DNA from: an uncultured Rhizobiaceae group bacterium
GTDB taxonomy: Bacteria; Pseudomonadota; Alphaproteobacteria; Rhizobiales; Rhizobiaceae
Direction: 5' to 3'
Length of the DNA stretch: 64,000 nt
Assembly: GCA_937930845.1 (NCBI GenBank)
Contig: CALHBJ010000013.1
Location: 62,001 to 126,000, forward strand
Part shown: positions 19,068-28,941 of the stretch, in pieces
Position numbering within the stretch: the stretch's first letter is position 1
Layout of the letters: each line of letters begins with the position of its first letter
Program-made: the position numbers and the translations under genes
The notes under the pieces: model-generated
What the model saw: the letters and a program-made list of their open reading frames with translations, nothing else
Databases searched by the model: none
What the model was told of the DNA's origin: nothing

Positions 19068-19436
19068 TTATTTCTTCTCCATCACACACTGGAGTGGGTG
19101 CTGGTTTTTGCGGGCGTGGTCCATCACCTGGGTTACTTTGGTTTCGGCAACTTCATAGGTGTACACACCGCACTCTCCCACACCGTTTTGATGGACGTGA
19201 AGCATGACTTTCGTTGCAGCTTCCAGATCCATCTGGAAAAAACGGGCCAGAACTTCCACCACAAATTCCATGGGTGTGAAATCGTCATTTAAAAGCAGGA
19301 CACGATACAGGCTCGGCTTTTTAACCTTGGTCTTGGTTTTGGTGATGACATCGACACCGGTGCCGTTGCCATCATCTTCGTTGTCAAAGTCGTCGCCGCT
19401 TTGAAGTGTCCATCGGCTGTCATAGCTTGCGCGCAT
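19068..19436 (-). CDS. clpS: ClpS adaptor protein (N-end rule)
   Basis: 122 residues; delivers substrates with destabilising N-terminal residues to ClpAP. The folded core is [21 protein letters not shown], then [25 protein letters not shown]. The N-terminal 40 residues are acidic and flexible ([11 protein letters not shown]), as needed for ClpS to be engaged by ClpA. Clp protease genes are in the usual clpS-clpA order. Alphaproteobacteria often have two ClpS; this one, linked to clpA, is the ClpS1 type by position. Confidence 0.95.
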   Translation of the reverse strand: MRASYDSRWTLQSGDDFDNEDDGNGTGVDVITKTKTKVKKPSLYRVLLLNDDFTPMEFVVEVLARFFQMDLEAATKVMLHVHQNGVGECGVYTYEVAETKVTQVMDHARKNQHPLQCVMEKK

Positions 19437-19839
19437 TGGTTCGATTATCCGTCACATTCAATGGTGCGTCGCCCAAATACAAAGTGTGGACGGCGTGAAA
19501 TTTCAAAGCTCCATATAGGTGCTCCTTTTGTGAGTTTAAGCCCTGATGCCAAACGAACTCAACCGGGTTGGCATTTGATTTTGCCGACAATGTGAATCGA
19601 CCCTGTTGCGGGTTCATTTTGCCTTCCCGGTATCGCGGTTGTGACCAGACCAATTCTTGCCCCTGTGATCACTTTTTCAAACGTCTGCAAATTTCTTCGA
19701 ATTTTGTGCCCCGGCTTAAACCTTTGGAAACCACGTCGATTTACCTTTGCCGAACGTGTGGATGCCGTCATTCGACGGACTGCCATGAATGTAATCAATT
19801 CCCGCTGTGTGTTTGGTGGGATACATCAGAGGTTTTGTC
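19437..19839. other. Divergent intergenic region clpS / dac
   Basis: About 400 bases without a supportable gene. It holds a hairpin, ATGCCAA (19546-19552) with TTGGCAT (19568-19574), followed by TTGATTTT; it may be a regulatory or terminator structure. Short open frames here have no ribosome site or family signature. Both the clpS and carboxypeptidase promoters must lie here; I could not pick out convincing -35/-10 pairs. Confidence 0.4.
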
Positions 19840-21303
19840 GTGCGTACCGTATTCGGATCGACTATTCGCCCGTCCCTTCGGGGCGTGTTCACTTTTGTAC
19901 TATCACTTGCACTTTTGACGGCATTTCAGCTTTCAACCGCTGATTATGCAGACGCTAAAAAGCGCAAGTCTTACAAACGTGCCAAAGTTTCCAAGAAAGC
20001 CAGGCACAATCCGCGCTTTGCCGCGTATGTGATTGACGCCAAAAGCGGCAAGGTTCTGCATTCCAGATACGCCAATGCGCCGCGTTATCCGGCGTCGCTG
20101 ACCAAAATGATGACCCTTTATCTGGTTTTCGAAGACCTGAAATCCGGTCGCATCAAGAAATCCAGCCGCGTTGTCATGACCAAGGCCGGTGCGCGCCGCC
20201 CCCCATCCAAGATTGGTCTTCGGGTCGGGCGTTCCATGTCCATGGAACAGGCCATTCTTTCGCTTGTCACCAAGTCGGCAAATGATGTGGCAACCGCCAT
20301 TGGCGACAAACTGTCCGGCTCAGAAGCCGCTTTTGCCAAACGCATGACGCGCAAGGCACGCCAATTGGGCATGAATAAAACCACATTTAAGAATGCGAGC
20401 GGGCTTACAGCCAGGGGTCAGATCACCACGGCTGCCGATATGGCCAAGCTGGGCCTCGCCCTGCGTGAACACCATCCGCGTTTCTACAAATATTTTCAGA
20501 CCCGCCAATTCCGCTTCGGTAAGCGCCGTTATGGCAACCACAACAAGCTGCTGGGCCGTGTGCGGGGTGTTGATGGCATCAAGACAGGTTACACCCGCGC
20601 TTCAGGTTTCAACCTTGTCAGCTCTGTTAGCCATGGTCGTCGCAAAATTGTTGCAGTCGTGATGGGCGGACGTTCGGGTGCATCTCGCAATGCCCACATG
20701 ACCAAACTCATCAATCAATATTTACGCAAGGCCACCAAAGGCCCAAGCCGCCGGTTGATTGCGAAAGCCAGGTCTTCGCGCAATGTTAAGCTGGCCAGTG
20801 TGTCGACGGATTCCAAAAAAGCCGTCAGGGTAACAGCCGCCAAGACCAATGCCGTTGCCTCCAAGGCCAATCAGTTGATTGCATCGCGCATCAGCACGGC
20901 GCACACCACGTCCGCATCAAAGGTGCTTGATCAGGAAAGCATCAAGCGCGATTTGAAAAAACTGGCACGCAAGCCTCAGGTTCGCCCAACGCTGCGCGCC
21001 TCAGCCGACCATACGGCGACCGCCAGCGTGGCAAGCACGACATCGAACGCCCCTGTCTCGGGATGGCAGATCCAGATCGCCGCTTCCGACAGCAAAGGCA
21101 AGCTCATGGAAGTGATGCAGTACGTGCGTTCCAAAAACCGCAAGATGTTGAGCGGCACCAAAATTCACACGCCCATCGTCAACAAGAACGGTGTGAAATT
21201 ATGGCGGGGGCGCTTTGTAGGCTTTGAATCGAAAACAGCCGCTGTTCGCGCCTGCAAGATCATCAAGCAACAGCAGCGCAATTGCCTGGCCCTGAACGGC
21301 TAA
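19840..21303 (+). CDS. D-alanyl-D-alanine carboxypeptidase (S11) with C-terminal SPOR domain
   Basis: A periplasmic penicillin-binding protein that trims pentapeptide side chains of peptidoglycan. With the GTG at 19840 (AGAGG seven bases upstream) it is 487 residues, beginning with a signal peptide that ends near STADYADA; an upstream in-frame GTG at 19807 lacks a site. The serine-protease motifs are SLTK (86-89), SAN (146-148) and KTG (248-250). A Lys/Ala/Ser-rich linker follows, then a C-terminal SPOR domain (WQIQIAASDS to the end) that binds denuded glycan at the division site. This architecture is widespread in Rhizobiales. Confidence 0.93.
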   Translation: MRTVFGSTIRPSLRGVFTFVLSLALLTAFQLSTADYADAKKRKSYKRAKVSKKARHNPRFAAYVIDAKSGKVLHSRYANAPRYPASLTKMMTLYLVFEDLKSGRIKKSSRVVMTKAGARRPPSKIGLRVGRSMSMEQAILSLVTKSANDVATAIGDKLSGSEAAFAKRMTRKARQLGMNKTTFKNASGLTARGQITTAADMAKLGLALREHHPRFYKYFQTRQFRFGKRRYGNHNKLLGRVRGVDGIKTGYTRASGFNLVSSVSHGRRKIVAVVMGGRSGASRNAHMTKLINQYLRKATKGPSRRLIAKARSSRNVKLASVSTDSKKAVRVTAAKTNAVASKANQLIASRISTAHTTSASKVLDQESIKRDLKKLARKPQVRPTLRASADHTATASVASTTSNAPVSGWQIQIAASDSKGKLMEVMQYVRSKNRKMLSGTKIHTPIVNKNGVKLWRGRFVGFESKTAAVRACKIIKQQQRNCLALNG

Positions 21304-21344
21304 GCACCAGACGTGGGGAGGGATTTATCCCGAACCAGACTATC

Positions 21345-21405
21345 CCGTTGACGCGCGCGTATTGTGCGTCAACGGACAAACTAACGGCCCGGTGTTTGCG
21401 GGCCG
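21345..21405. terminator. Two hairpins between convergent genes
   Basis: Hairpin one: CCGTTGACGC (21345-21354) with GCGTCAACGG (21366-21375), 10 bases, placed 41 bases after the carboxypeptidase stop. Hairpin two: CGGCCCG (21385-21391) with CGGGCCG (21399-21405); on the minus strand it is followed by TTAGTTTGT, fitting termination of the J-protein operon. Neither has a long T-run on the plus strand. Confidence 0.55.
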
Positions 21406-21442
21406 CGTAACCGAATTTCCCAAGTGTATTGAGTAGAGGAAA

Positions 21443-22135
21443 TCAGGAATGGCTTCGCAGAAGAACATCCTTAGCTTCGTTGATTTTGGCAGCAAGAAAC
21501 GTCGACCCCCCGCTGTCGGGATGAGCCGTTTTCATCAAACGGCGATGCGCCTTGCGGATGGCGGCGGCATCGGCGCCAATCGCAAGCCCAAGCACCTCAT
21601 AGGCCTCCTTTTCGCCCATGGTTCCCGCGCCAGACGTGCCAGCTTGCCGCGCACCGGCATCCGCCTCAGCGTCTTCAGCCCCACCGGCAAATCGGCGATC
21701 AAGATACGCATCTAGTAACGCGAGAGACTCACCATCTTCTTCAATCTCGGAGCGGAAATGGCGCAATTCGTCTTCGTTCAGTTCGCCAAGCACCCTGCCT
21801 TCAAATGAGCCGACCAGGATCACGCCTTCCATTTCGCCGCTGTCATGGTCGAGTTCCATTTCCAGGGCGGCGGAGCGCACACTGGACACTTGCGGCCCCT
21901 GTTGGGATGCGCCACCAAACGTGCCGACCCCGCGCATACGCCGCCAAAGTGCCAGTCCGGCAAACAACAGCATGGACCCAATGCCAGCCTGTTTGAGCAG
22001 CATGGCAGCCCCGCCTGCAACAATCAGTGAAGCGGGGATGAATGTGCGCAATGAACTGGCCAGCACATTTGCGGGTATCATCACAAAGGCCGCGATTAAT
22101 AAAACGGCGAAAAACAGAATTAAGGCAATGCTCAC
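21443..22135 (-). CDS. Membrane-anchored J-domain protein
   Basis: 230 residues. Two hydrophobic segments near the N-terminus (ALILFFAVLLIAAFVMIPA and a second around residues 35-65) are followed by a soluble middle and a C-terminal J domain (about 170-230) with AYEVLGLAIGADAAAIRKAH and the AHPDSGG loop, in which the HPD motif that stimulates DnaK is intact. The C-terminal J domain on a membrane anchor resembles DjlC/TIM14-type proteins. It overlaps the VWA gene by four bases. Confidence 0.85.
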   Translation of the reverse strand: MSIALILFFAVLLIAAFVMIPANVLASSLRTFIPASLIVAGGAAMLLKQAGIGSMLLFAGLALWRRMRGVGTFGGASQQGPQVSSVRSAALEMELDHDSGEMEGVILVGSFEGRVLGELNEDELRHFRSEIEEDGESLALLDAYLDRRFAGGAEDAEADAGARQAGTSGAGTMGEKEAYEVLGLAIGADAAAIRKAHRRLMKTAHPDSGGSTFLAAKINEAKDVLLRSHS

Positions 22136-22899
22136 TTGATTTGTCCTAACAGGAGGCGGTCTTCAGCGCTGCCTGAAGAGCTTAATGCGTGTCTGCCGCC
22201 AGCCGCAAATCGCGCCACCGCTTTCAGCAACTCGGCCAATTTAGCAGCTGAGCCAGGGCCAAAGCGCACAAACGCCCCACCGGTCAGCCTTGCGATCTCA
22301 CGAAAGGCCCTCTCCGCGATCGGGTCATGGCCTTCCTGAAACATAAAGCATGGCACGCCCAATACCGCCAGTTGCCCCGCTTTGTGGCACAGGGCATCAA
22401 CATCTTCTTCCATTGCATCGCCCACAAAGACACAGGCATCCACCCGTGACCGGTCTTTATTGGTGGGATTGCGTTTGGCGGCTTCTTTGCGCACGTGGCT
22501 CAAGACCTTGCCGATTTGTGTCTGCCCGCCCTGGCAGGTGATGGCCGTCATCAAGTCTCGCAAAGCGGCGGGCGAGTTGACCCAGCGCGATGCGCGGCAT
22601 TCGCCGTAGCCGCGGAAATAGACCAATTGAATATCCAGTCCGCCCTTACTGGCGACGCTGTCGAACATCTGCGCCTGAATGTGCAGTGCCTGATCCCAGG
22701 TGTGCTCACGGCTCATGGTGGCATCCATGGCAAATACCAGCCCGCCACGCCCGCCAGCAGGTGGCCGTGCAGCCTTGGCTTTGGCTAAAAAGCTGGCAAT
22801 ATCGGACTGATCAGATGTTTGCGCAGGTGCTTGTGAGGCAGCCGATGTCAGCCCCGTGGACTTTGACTTTTTGCTGAATTTAGATGGCGTTTTGCTCAT
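22132..22899 (-). CDS. VWA-domain protein of unknown role
   Basis: 255 residues: a Ser/Lys-rich N-terminal 45 residues, then a von Willebrand A-like domain. The metal site is degenerate: LVFAMDATMSREHTWD holds D-x-T-x-S in place of DxSxS, and VFVGDAME is the second acidic stretch. No signal peptide or membrane helix. It is cytoplasmic and lies between mipZ and the J-protein gene, overlapping the latter (ATGA). Its function is not known to me; the arrangement suggests a chaperone-linked or envelope-linked job. Confidence 0.75.
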   Translation of the reverse strand: MSKTPSKFSKKSKSTGLTSAASQAPAQTSDQSDIASFLAKAKAARPPAGGRGGLVFAMDATMSREHTWDQALHIQAQMFDSVASKGGLDIQLVYFRGYGECRASRWVNSPAALRDLMTAITCQGGQTQIGKVLSHVRKEAAKRNPTNKDRSRVDACVFVGDAMEEDVDALCHKAGQLAVLGVPCFMFQEGHDPIAERAFREIARLTGGAFVRFGPGSAAKLAELLKAVARFAAGGRHALSSSGSAEDRLLLGQIK

Positions 22900-22965
22900 G
22901 GTCTTAGATTGACGCTACAGCGCCAAAATTCAAGCAGGCAAATGTGTTCACCCATCAATTGGCCG

Positions 22966-23928
22966 TTAATCGGCAAAGATATCGGGCATCTCAAGCGGTT
23001 TGGCAGATTTTGCAATCCACATTTCGCGGGCAACGGCGCGTTGGCGCGCATGGTCATCGATTGGCAGGCGCAGTGCGCCCAGCAGGTTGCAAATTTCCTT
23101 GCGGGCCGCCACATGCGACGGGTTCTCACGTTCACCTGGACCGTTGAGCACATCTTCGTCCAGCGCTGTCAGACCCCGCGGGAAATATTGACGGAACACC
23201 ACCCGCTCGCTGATGCCGTTGGCAATTCGGAATCCCAATTGCAAAGACAGATCATTGATGCAGCCAAATACGCTTTGTTCGTTGTGCGATGACAGAGACG
23301 ACAAGCGGTTGCGCACCACGATCCAGTCCAGCAGGCCGTCATCGGTGTCGCGGCGCTTGCGGCGCGCCTTGCGCACCATTTCGGCATATTGTGAGACTTC
23401 TGTGACTTCGTTGGACCGGGCATCTACCCGCGCCAACACATCAAAATCCACAAATGAATCATTCATGGGCGTAATCAGCGTATCGGCCATGGAATGGGCC
23501 AATTGCATCAGGTAATTGTCGTGGCCGGGCGTATCGATCAGCAGAAAATCATGGGTCGCTTCAATGCGGGCCACCGCTTTCACGAATGAAGAAAAGTCCT
23601 TCATTTGCGCCTCTAGAGCGCTGTCAAACTCAGCTGCATCAAAGCGGAAATGGTCTGGCATTTCCAGGCGCAGGCCATTGTCATCTGACCACACAGCCCG
23701 GTTTTCGATGTAACGGGTCAAAGAGCGTTGGCGCACATCCAGGTCTATCGTGGCCACACGAAATCCGCGCTTAAGCAGCGCAACGGCCAGGTGCATGGTC
23801 GTTGTTGTTTTGCCGGAGCCGCCTTTTTCATTACCGCACACAATCACATGGGCGTTTTTACGCCCCGGCCTGGCTGGCTGAAACAGGCTCTCAACATTGG
23901 TCTTGTAGACCTTTTTCCCCAGTGCCAT
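22966..23928 (-). CDS. mipZ: MipZ division-site ATPase
   Basis: 320 residues of the ParA/MinD superfamily. MipZ forms a bipolar gradient from ParB and blocks FtsZ assembly away from midcell. The diagnostic deviant Walker A is VIVCGNEKGGSGKTT; IDLDVRQRSLTRYIENR is a MipZ-specific stretch containing the arginine-rich region; FLLIDTPGHDN is Walker B-like. The start chosen is the ATG at 23928, ten bases after GGGA; an in-frame GTG at 23937 sits too close to that site. It is the usual Z-ring regulator in Alphaproteobacteria lacking MinCD. Confidence 0.93.
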   Translation of the reverse strand: MALGKKVYKTNVESLFQPARPGRKNAHVIVCGNEKGGSGKTTTTMHLAVALLKRGFRVATIDLDVRQRSLTRYIENRAVWSDDNGLRLEMPDHFRFDAAEFDSALEAQMKDFSSFVKAVARIEATHDFLLIDTPGHDNYLMQLAHSMADTLITPMNDSFVDFDVLARVDARSNEVTEVSQYAEMVRKARRKRRDTDDGLLDWIVVRNRLSSLSSHNEQSVFGCINDLSLQLGFRIANGISERVVFRQYFPRGLTALDEDVLNGPGERENPSHVAARKEICNLLGALRLPIDDHARQRAVAREMWIAKSAKPLEMPDIFAD

Positions 23929-23954
23929 TGCACCCACGTCCCTTTGTGATCAGC

Positions 23955-23974
23955 GAAAGCTTCCCCAAGCTTTC
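23955..23974. promoter_or_regulatory. Palindrome in the mipZ leader
   Basis: GAAAGCTT-CCCC-AAGCTTTC is a perfect palindrome with 8-base arms, 26 bases upstream of the mipZ start. In RNA it would form a compact hairpin in the 5' leader; in DNA it could be an operator. No T-run follows, so it is not a standard terminator. Confidence 0.4.
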
Positions 23975-24135
23975 CGAATTTCAGTTGTCCCGACGTCAAA
24001 CAACCACAAATTCGCCCCACGTGCGAGATTTGCAGCCGGGAACTCGTTAAAAGGGTTAATCAATCATGCCACATAAGCAAGCCGCCGGCGAGTTATGAAC
24101 AGGTGTTGCCAACCATCAAAAACGCAAAGATTCGT

Positions 24136-24858
24136 CTAAAACAGTTGCAGCGCTTTCATGCTGGCGTGCTCGTTGCGGCCAATGATGACATGGTCGTGGA
24201 CCGTGATACCAAGCGGCATGGCCGTTTCAACAATGGTTTTGGTCATCTCAATATCAGCGCGTGAAGGCGTGATGTCACCAGAAGGGTGATTGTGGACAAG
24301 GATCATCGCTGATGCGTTGATCTCCAGCGCCCGTTTGACCACTTCGCGCACATAGACCGGCGTGTGATCGACAGTCCCGGTTTGCTGGACTTCATCGAGA
24401 ATGAGCACGTTCTTCTTGTCGAGAAACAATATGCGAAACTGCTCCACCTTTTCGTGCCCCATGGCGGCGGTGCAATAGTCAATGACGGAAGACCATGAAC
24501 CCAACAGCGTTTTTTGCGCATCAATGTCGGAGCGTATGCCGCGCGTGGTTGCTGCTGCCACGATTTTTAGATCCAGCGCCGTGGCCTGCCCCACGCCTTT
24601 GAGTTTCACCAGATCCTGTATTTCTGCGCGCAAAACTGCCGCCAGTGTGCCGAAACGGTCAAGCAGGGTTTTTGCGATGGGTTTGGTATCCCTGCGCGGC
24701 AAGGAACGATAGAGCAGCAATTCCAAAATTTCGTAGTCGGGCATGTTTTCCCAGCCGAGCAAAAACCGCTCGCGCAGCCGGTCCCTGTGTCCATGAAAAT
24801 GTGGGACGGATGCTTCGCCAAAGCCTTTGTCTTGGTTGTTCCCCTCAGAACCCGACAT
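24136..24858 (-). CDS. radC: RadC-family JAB-domain protein
   Basis: 240 residues with an N-terminal helix-hairpin-helix region ([18 protein letters not shown]) and a C-terminal JAMM/MPN metalloprotease-like domain with [19 protein letters not shown]. The metal-binding residues (Glu upstream, HxH, Asp) are intact. The gene was historically linked to DNA repair, but the cellular role is unclear. Its ATG lies 15 bases after the stop of map on the same strand. Confidence 0.93.
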   Translation of the reverse strand: MSGSEGNNQDKGFGEASVPHFHGHRDRLRERFLLGWENMPDYEILELLLYRSLPRRDTKPIAKTLLDRFGTLAAVLRAEIQDLVKLKGVGQATALDLKIVAAATTRGIRSDIDAQKTLLGSWSSVIDYCTAAMGHEKVEQFRILFLDKKNVLILDEVQQTGTVDHTPVYVREVVKRALEINASAMILVHNHPSGDITPSRADIEMTKTIVETAMPLGITVHDHVIIGRNEHASMKALQLF

Positions 24859-24873
24859 GGTGTCGCTCAGCCC

Positions 24874-25698
24874 TTACAAATAAGGCGGGCGCGTGTGCCC
24901 GGCGGGTGAAGCGGTAAATATTTCAACGCCCGTTTCGGTGACACCGACCGAATGTTCAAATTGGGCTGAAAGCGAGCGGTCGCGCGTAACAGCGGTCCAG
25001 CCATCTTTCAATATTTTGACGTGATGCTTGCCCAGATTGATCATGGGTTCGATGGTGAAAATCATGCCGGGACGCATTTCCACGCCATCATTGGCATGGC
25101 CGTAATGCAGCACATTGGGTGCGTCGTGGAACAGACGCCCTACCCCATGGCCACAAAAATCGCGCACCACACTGCACCGTTCCTTTTCAGCCAGTTCCTG
25201 AATGGCGGCACCGATTGCGCCCATACGATTACCCGGTTTCACCGCCTCAATACCCGCCATCAGGCAATCATAGGTGAGATCAACAAGGCGTTCGGCTGCC
25301 CTTTTCGGGGCGCCTGCAAAATACATTCGGCTGGAATCGCCATACCAGCCGTCCAGAATGAATGTGATGTCGATATTGAGAATGTCGCCCTCGCGCAGCG
25401 GCTTTGAAGAGGGAAAGCCGTGGCACACAACATGATTGAGTGAAATGCAGCTGGAATAGGGGTATCCGCGATAATTCAGCGTGGCCGGAATGGCACCATG
25501 ATCCATGCCGTATTCATAAACGAATTTATCAATCAGCTCGGTTTTCTGGCCCGGCACAACCATTTTTGCCACTTCATCCAGGCAACTGGCCGTCAACTGA
25601 CAGGCTTTGCGCATGCCGGCAAAATCCTGCTCATTATACAGTTTGATCTGGCCCGTATTTTTCAAGGGCGCGCTGGCCGCATCGAGATATGAAGTCAA
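24874..25698 (-). CDS. map: Type I methionine aminopeptidase
   Basis: Removes the N-terminal methionine from nascent proteins. 274 residues, typical for a type I enzyme with a short N-extension. The metal ligands are visible in NIDITFILDGWYGD (two Asp), HGVGRLFHDAP (His), FTIEPMI and FEHSVGVTETGVE (two Glu). The start is a TTG at 25698 with AGGA very close to it; related rhizobial proteins have the same N-terminal sequence, so this start is preferred to the internal ATG 28 codons later. It precedes radC. Confidence 0.95.
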   Translation of the reverse strand: MTSYLDAASAPLKNTGQIKLYNEQDFAGMRKACQLTASCLDEVAKMVVPGQKTELIDKFVYEYGMDHGAIPATLNYRGYPYSSCISLNHVVCHGFPSSKPLREGDILNIDITFILDGWYGDSSRMYFAGAPKRAAERLVDLTYDCLMAGIEAVKPGNRMGAIGAAIQELAEKERCSVVRDFCGHGVGRLFHDAPNVLHYGHANDGVEMRPGMIFTIEPMINLGKHHVKILKDGWTAVTRDRSLSAQFEHSVGVTETGVEIFTASPAGHTRPPYL

Positions 25699-25746
25699 AA
25701 TCCTACTTTCACAAATGCAATAGGGACCACACGCCCCCCGTCCTAT

Positions 25747-26463
25747 TTAAGGCATTTCCATTGGAATTCTATCGCAGGCAATAATTTCCTGTGTCGAGAT
25801 TTTGCACCGAATGGCATAGGCTTCAACCCCAACAGCAACGGCTTGTTTAAATTCAGCGACATAATCAGGGTCAAAATCCTGCGCCAGGGCAAACCTGTCA
25901 CCATCTTCGCGCTGAATGACGTAGAGCATGGATGCGCGAGCACCCTGTTTTACCATTTCTGCCAATTCCCGCAAATGCTTGGCCCCGCGTGTGGTCTTGC
26001 AATCGGGGAATTCATGCAGACCCGCTTCGCGTACAAGATGCACATTCTTGATTTCCACATAGTGGGGGGCCTTGCCCGGCGCGGTGAGCAAGATGTCGAT
26101 ACGGGAATTTTCGCCATATCGGACTTCGCGTTGCAGGTCTTCAAATTCTGACATTTCGGCAATTCGCCCTGCCAAAATGGCTTCTTGCGCCAATTGGTTG
26201 GGCAGATTGGTGTTGATGCCCACAAGGGCCGGACCGGATGGCCCTTCCACCTGCATCAGCTCCAGCGTATGCCGTAATTTCCGTTTTGGATTGCCGCTGT
26301 CGGATATCCAAACGCGGTTTCCCGGCGAATTCAGCCCGACCATGGCACCGGGATTGGGGCAATGAACCGTTTCAACCGATCCGTCCGCCAGGCGCACGTC
26401 GGCGAGAAAACGTTTATAGCGCTGAACCAGCGTGGCCTCGATCAACGGCGTTGGGAATCTCAT
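25747..26463 (-). CDS. sfsA: SfsA family sugar-fermentation stimulation protein
   Basis: 238 residues of the SfsA family, thought to bind DNA or act as a nuclease-like protein from its fold; in E. coli it affects maltose metabolism. Family stretches: RYKRFLADVRLADGSVETVHCPNPGAM at the N-terminus, then DILLTAPGKAPHYVEIKNVHLV and FPDCKTTRGAKHLREL. The length is as usual. It diverges from sdaA with a 120-base gap. Confidence 0.92.
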   Translation of the reverse strand: MRFPTPLIEATLVQRYKRFLADVRLADGSVETVHCPNPGAMVGLNSPGNRVWISDSGNPKRKLRHTLELMQVEGPSGPALVGINTNLPNQLAQEAILAGRIAEMSEFEDLQREVRYGENSRIDILLTAPGKAPHYVEIKNVHLVREAGLHEFPDCKTTRGAKHLRELAEMVKQGARASMLYVIQREDGDRFALAQDFDPDYVAEFKQAVAVGVEAYAIRCKISTQEIIACDRIPMEMP

Positions 26464-26583
26464 AGATGTCGGAAATGATCCATTGACGATTGCGCAAGTG
26501 TATATGAAGTCCCTATCAATGCGCCATATTGGCGTGGCAACTAATTGCCTGTTGCCCCAATCAAACCTTAGCGGCCACTGACC

Positions 26584-27996
26584 ATGTTTCTTTCGGTATT
26601 TGATCTCTACAAAATTGGCGTTGGCCCTTCATCGTCCCATACGATGGGGCCAATGGTGGCTGCTGCCCGCTTTCTGGAATTTCTGCGCGATGGCGACTGG
26701 CCGCGCCCGGCGTCATCTCAAGTCAATGCCTTACGCGTTTCCCTGCATGGGTCGCTGGCATTTACAGGCAAAGGCCATGGTTCTGACCGGGCGGTGGTGC
26801 TGGGCCTGAACGGTTGCAAACCAGATACGCTTGATCCTGATGATGTGGACACCATTATTGCAGCCGCCAATGAGCGCAAAACCATTGCGGTTGAAGGATT
26901 TCCCCAGTGGCGTTTCGACCCGGCCACCGATTTGATTTTCGATTATGACGAAAATCTGCCCGGCCATGCCAATGGCATGCGGTTTGAGGCTTTGGACGAA
27001 AACGGCGCGCTGTTGGTGCGGCAAATCTATTATTCGGTGGGTGGTGGTTTTGTTGTGGACGACCTGGAAATGGAGCGCATCAATGCAGGAGTATCTGAAA
27101 CCGATGAGGTTCAGGTGCCCTATCCGTTCAAAAGCGCAAAGGAAATGCTGGACATGGCGGCTGGGTCCGGCATGTCGATTGCGCAGATGAAGCGGGCTAA
27201 CGAACAGGCCACAATGGGCTCTCACCAGCTCAATGAACAATTGGATTCCATTTGGAATGCCATGAAAGCCTGTGTTGATCGTGGCCTTGCCGAAGAGGGA
27301 GAATTGCCCGGTGGACTTCAGGTGCGCCGCCGCGCCCGCATGGTCAAAGACAAGCTGGATGCAAAATGGCAAAGCAATGAATTGGGACCACTGGCCGCCA
27401 ATGACTGGCTTTCCGTGTTTGCCATGGCCGTGAACGAAGAAAACGCAGCCGGCGGCAAGATTGTAACCGCCCCCACCAATGGCGCTGCGGGCGTTATCCC
27501 CGCCGTTTTGAGCTATCATTTGAAATTCAATCAGGGCGCAACCCAAAACGACATCCACGAATTTCTGCTTACCTCGGCAGCGATTGGCGGGATTATCAAA
27601 CACAATGCGTCGATTTCAGGCGCGGAAGTTGGCTGCCAGGGCGAAGTAGGCTCTGCCGCCGCCATGGCCGCAGCCGGTCTTGCTGCCCTACTGGGCGGTA
27701 CTGCCCAGCAGATCGAAAACGCGGCAGAAATTGCGCTGGAACATCATCTGGGCATGACCTGCGATCCCGTTGGCGGCTTGGTGCAGGTGCCCTGTATCGA
27801 ACGCAATGCGCTGGGTGCTGTTAAGGCCGTGACCGCAGCGTCCCTGGCGATGCATGGGGACGGCACCCATTACATGCCACTGGACAATTGTATTGAGACC
27901 ATGCGCCAGACCGGCCATGACATGAATGTGCGCTACAAGGAAACAAGCCAGGGTGGGCTGGCCGTCAACATGCCCGTCAATATTGTGGAATGCTGA
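26584..27996 (+). CDS. sdaA: L-serine ammonia-lyase (single-chain, iron-sulfur)
   Basis: Deaminates L-serine to pyruvate with a [4Fe-4S] cluster. 470 residues with the beta domain first ([21 protein letters not shown]) and the alpha domain after. The cluster cysteines lie in [52 protein letters not shown] is the substrate region. It is a housekeeping catabolic gene, convergent with oxyR with a six-base gap. Confidence 0.95.
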   Translation: MFLSVFDLYKIGVGPSSSHTMGPMVAAARFLEFLRDGDWPRPASSQVNALRVSLHGSLAFTGKGHGSDRAVVLGLNGCKPDTLDPDDVDTIIAAANERKTIAVEGFPQWRFDPATDLIFDYDENLPGHANGMRFEALDENGALLVRQIYYSVGGGFVVDDLEMERINAGVSETDEVQVPYPFKSAKEMLDMAAGSGMSIAQMKRANEQATMGSHQLNEQLDSIWNAMKACVDRGLAEEGELPGGLQVRRRARMVKDKLDAKWQSNELGPLAANDWLSVFAMAVNEENAAGGKIVTAPTNGAAGVIPAVLSYHLKFNQGATQNDIHEFLLTSAAIGGIIKHNASISGAEVGCQGEVGSAAAMAAAGLAALLGGTAQQIENAAEIALEHHLGMTCDPVGGLVQVPCIERNALGAVKAVTAASLAMHGDGTHYMPLDNCIETMRQTGHDMNVRYKETSQGGLAVNMPVNIVEC

Positions 27997-28002
27997 AAAT
28001 AC

Positions 28003-28899
28003 CTAATGTATTTTCTCATAAGAACGCTTCACTACATTGGAAATTTTACGTAATTCTTCATCCAATGGACTTGTTTTGCGCCATATCATGCCAATGGTTC
28101 TTGAGGGTTGTACGCCTTCGAAACGGGTAATGGACACGGGTGCAGAACTCGTTTCCACAGCCACGGCCATTTCCGGCAACAGGGTCACGCCAATGCCCAC
28201 ACCCACCATTTGAACCAGCGTGGACAATGAACTGCCATCAAGACCGTCTGAAGATCGGGCGGAATTGGCAGAACAAAATGACAGGGCCTGTTCGCGAAAG
28301 CAGTGTCCTTCCTCCAACAGCAACAAGCGCATCTGAAACAGATTTTCCGGGCTTGGTACGGGTTCATCGGCCTGGGAACTGGGCCGAACCAATACAAAAT
28401 CCTCGCTGAACAGCGCCACCTCGGTGAAAGCCGGCTCAGAAATCGGTAAGGCAACAATTGCCGTGTCGATGCGCCCGTCGGCGAGTTCCTGCAACAGTTT
28501 GGATGTGAGAGTCTCGCGCACATGCACATCAATGGCCGGATAATCCCGATTTAAACTCTCAATAATGCGGGGCAGCAGATAAGGTGCGATTGTTGGAATG
28601 ATCCCAATGCGCAGGCGTCCGCGCAATCCATCCTGGGAAACGCGCGCAAGATCAACAAGTTCGTCGACGCAAAGCAGGATGTCTCGGGCTCTGGCGGCAA
28701 ACTCTTCGCCAAACCCGGTCAATCGCACATGGCGGGCACCGCGTTCAAACAACACCACGCCCAAACTGGTTTCAAGTTCCTTGATCTGCAACGAAAGCGC
28801 AGGTTGGGAAATTGAACTCGCGTCAGCAGCGCGGCCGAAATGTCCGTGCGCAGCGAGCGCTTCAAAATAGCGCAATTGTTTCAGGGTGATCCCTGCCAT
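28003..28899 (-). CDS. oxyR: Hydrogen peroxide-sensing LysR regulator OxyR
   Basis: 298 residues with an N-terminal winged helix (LKQLRYFEALAAHGHFGRAA) and a C-terminal sensing domain. Two cysteines at 200 and 209, in EEGHCFREQALSFC, match the peroxide-sensing C199/C208 pair of E. coli OxyR, so reversible disulfide switching is expected. It diverges from katG across a 225-base region with repeated sequence elements, the arrangement typical of OxyR controlling katG. Confidence 0.94.
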   Translation of the reverse strand: MAGITLKQLRYFEALAAHGHFGRAADASSISQPALSLQIKELETSLGVVLFERGARHVRLTGFGEEFAARARDILLCVDELVDLARVSQDGLRGRLRIGIIPTIAPYLLPRIIESLNRDYPAIDVHVRETLTSKLLQELADGRIDTAIVALPISEPAFTEVALFSEDFVLVRPSSQADEPVPSPENLFQMRLLLLEEGHCFREQALSFCSANSARSSDGLDGSSLSTLVQMVGVGIGVTLLPEMAVAVETSSAPVSITRFEGVQPSRTIGMIWRKTSPLDEELRKISNVVKRSYEKIH

Positions 28900-28941
28900 A
28901 AGATTTACTCATCAAATCAATCAGAAAATTCAACTTAATCT

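Noticed and set aside
24047-24063. GTTAAAAGGGTTAA between mipZ and radC as a CtrA site
   Set aside because: The TTAA half-sites are five bases apart, not seven, and TTAA is frequent in this AT-rich gap.
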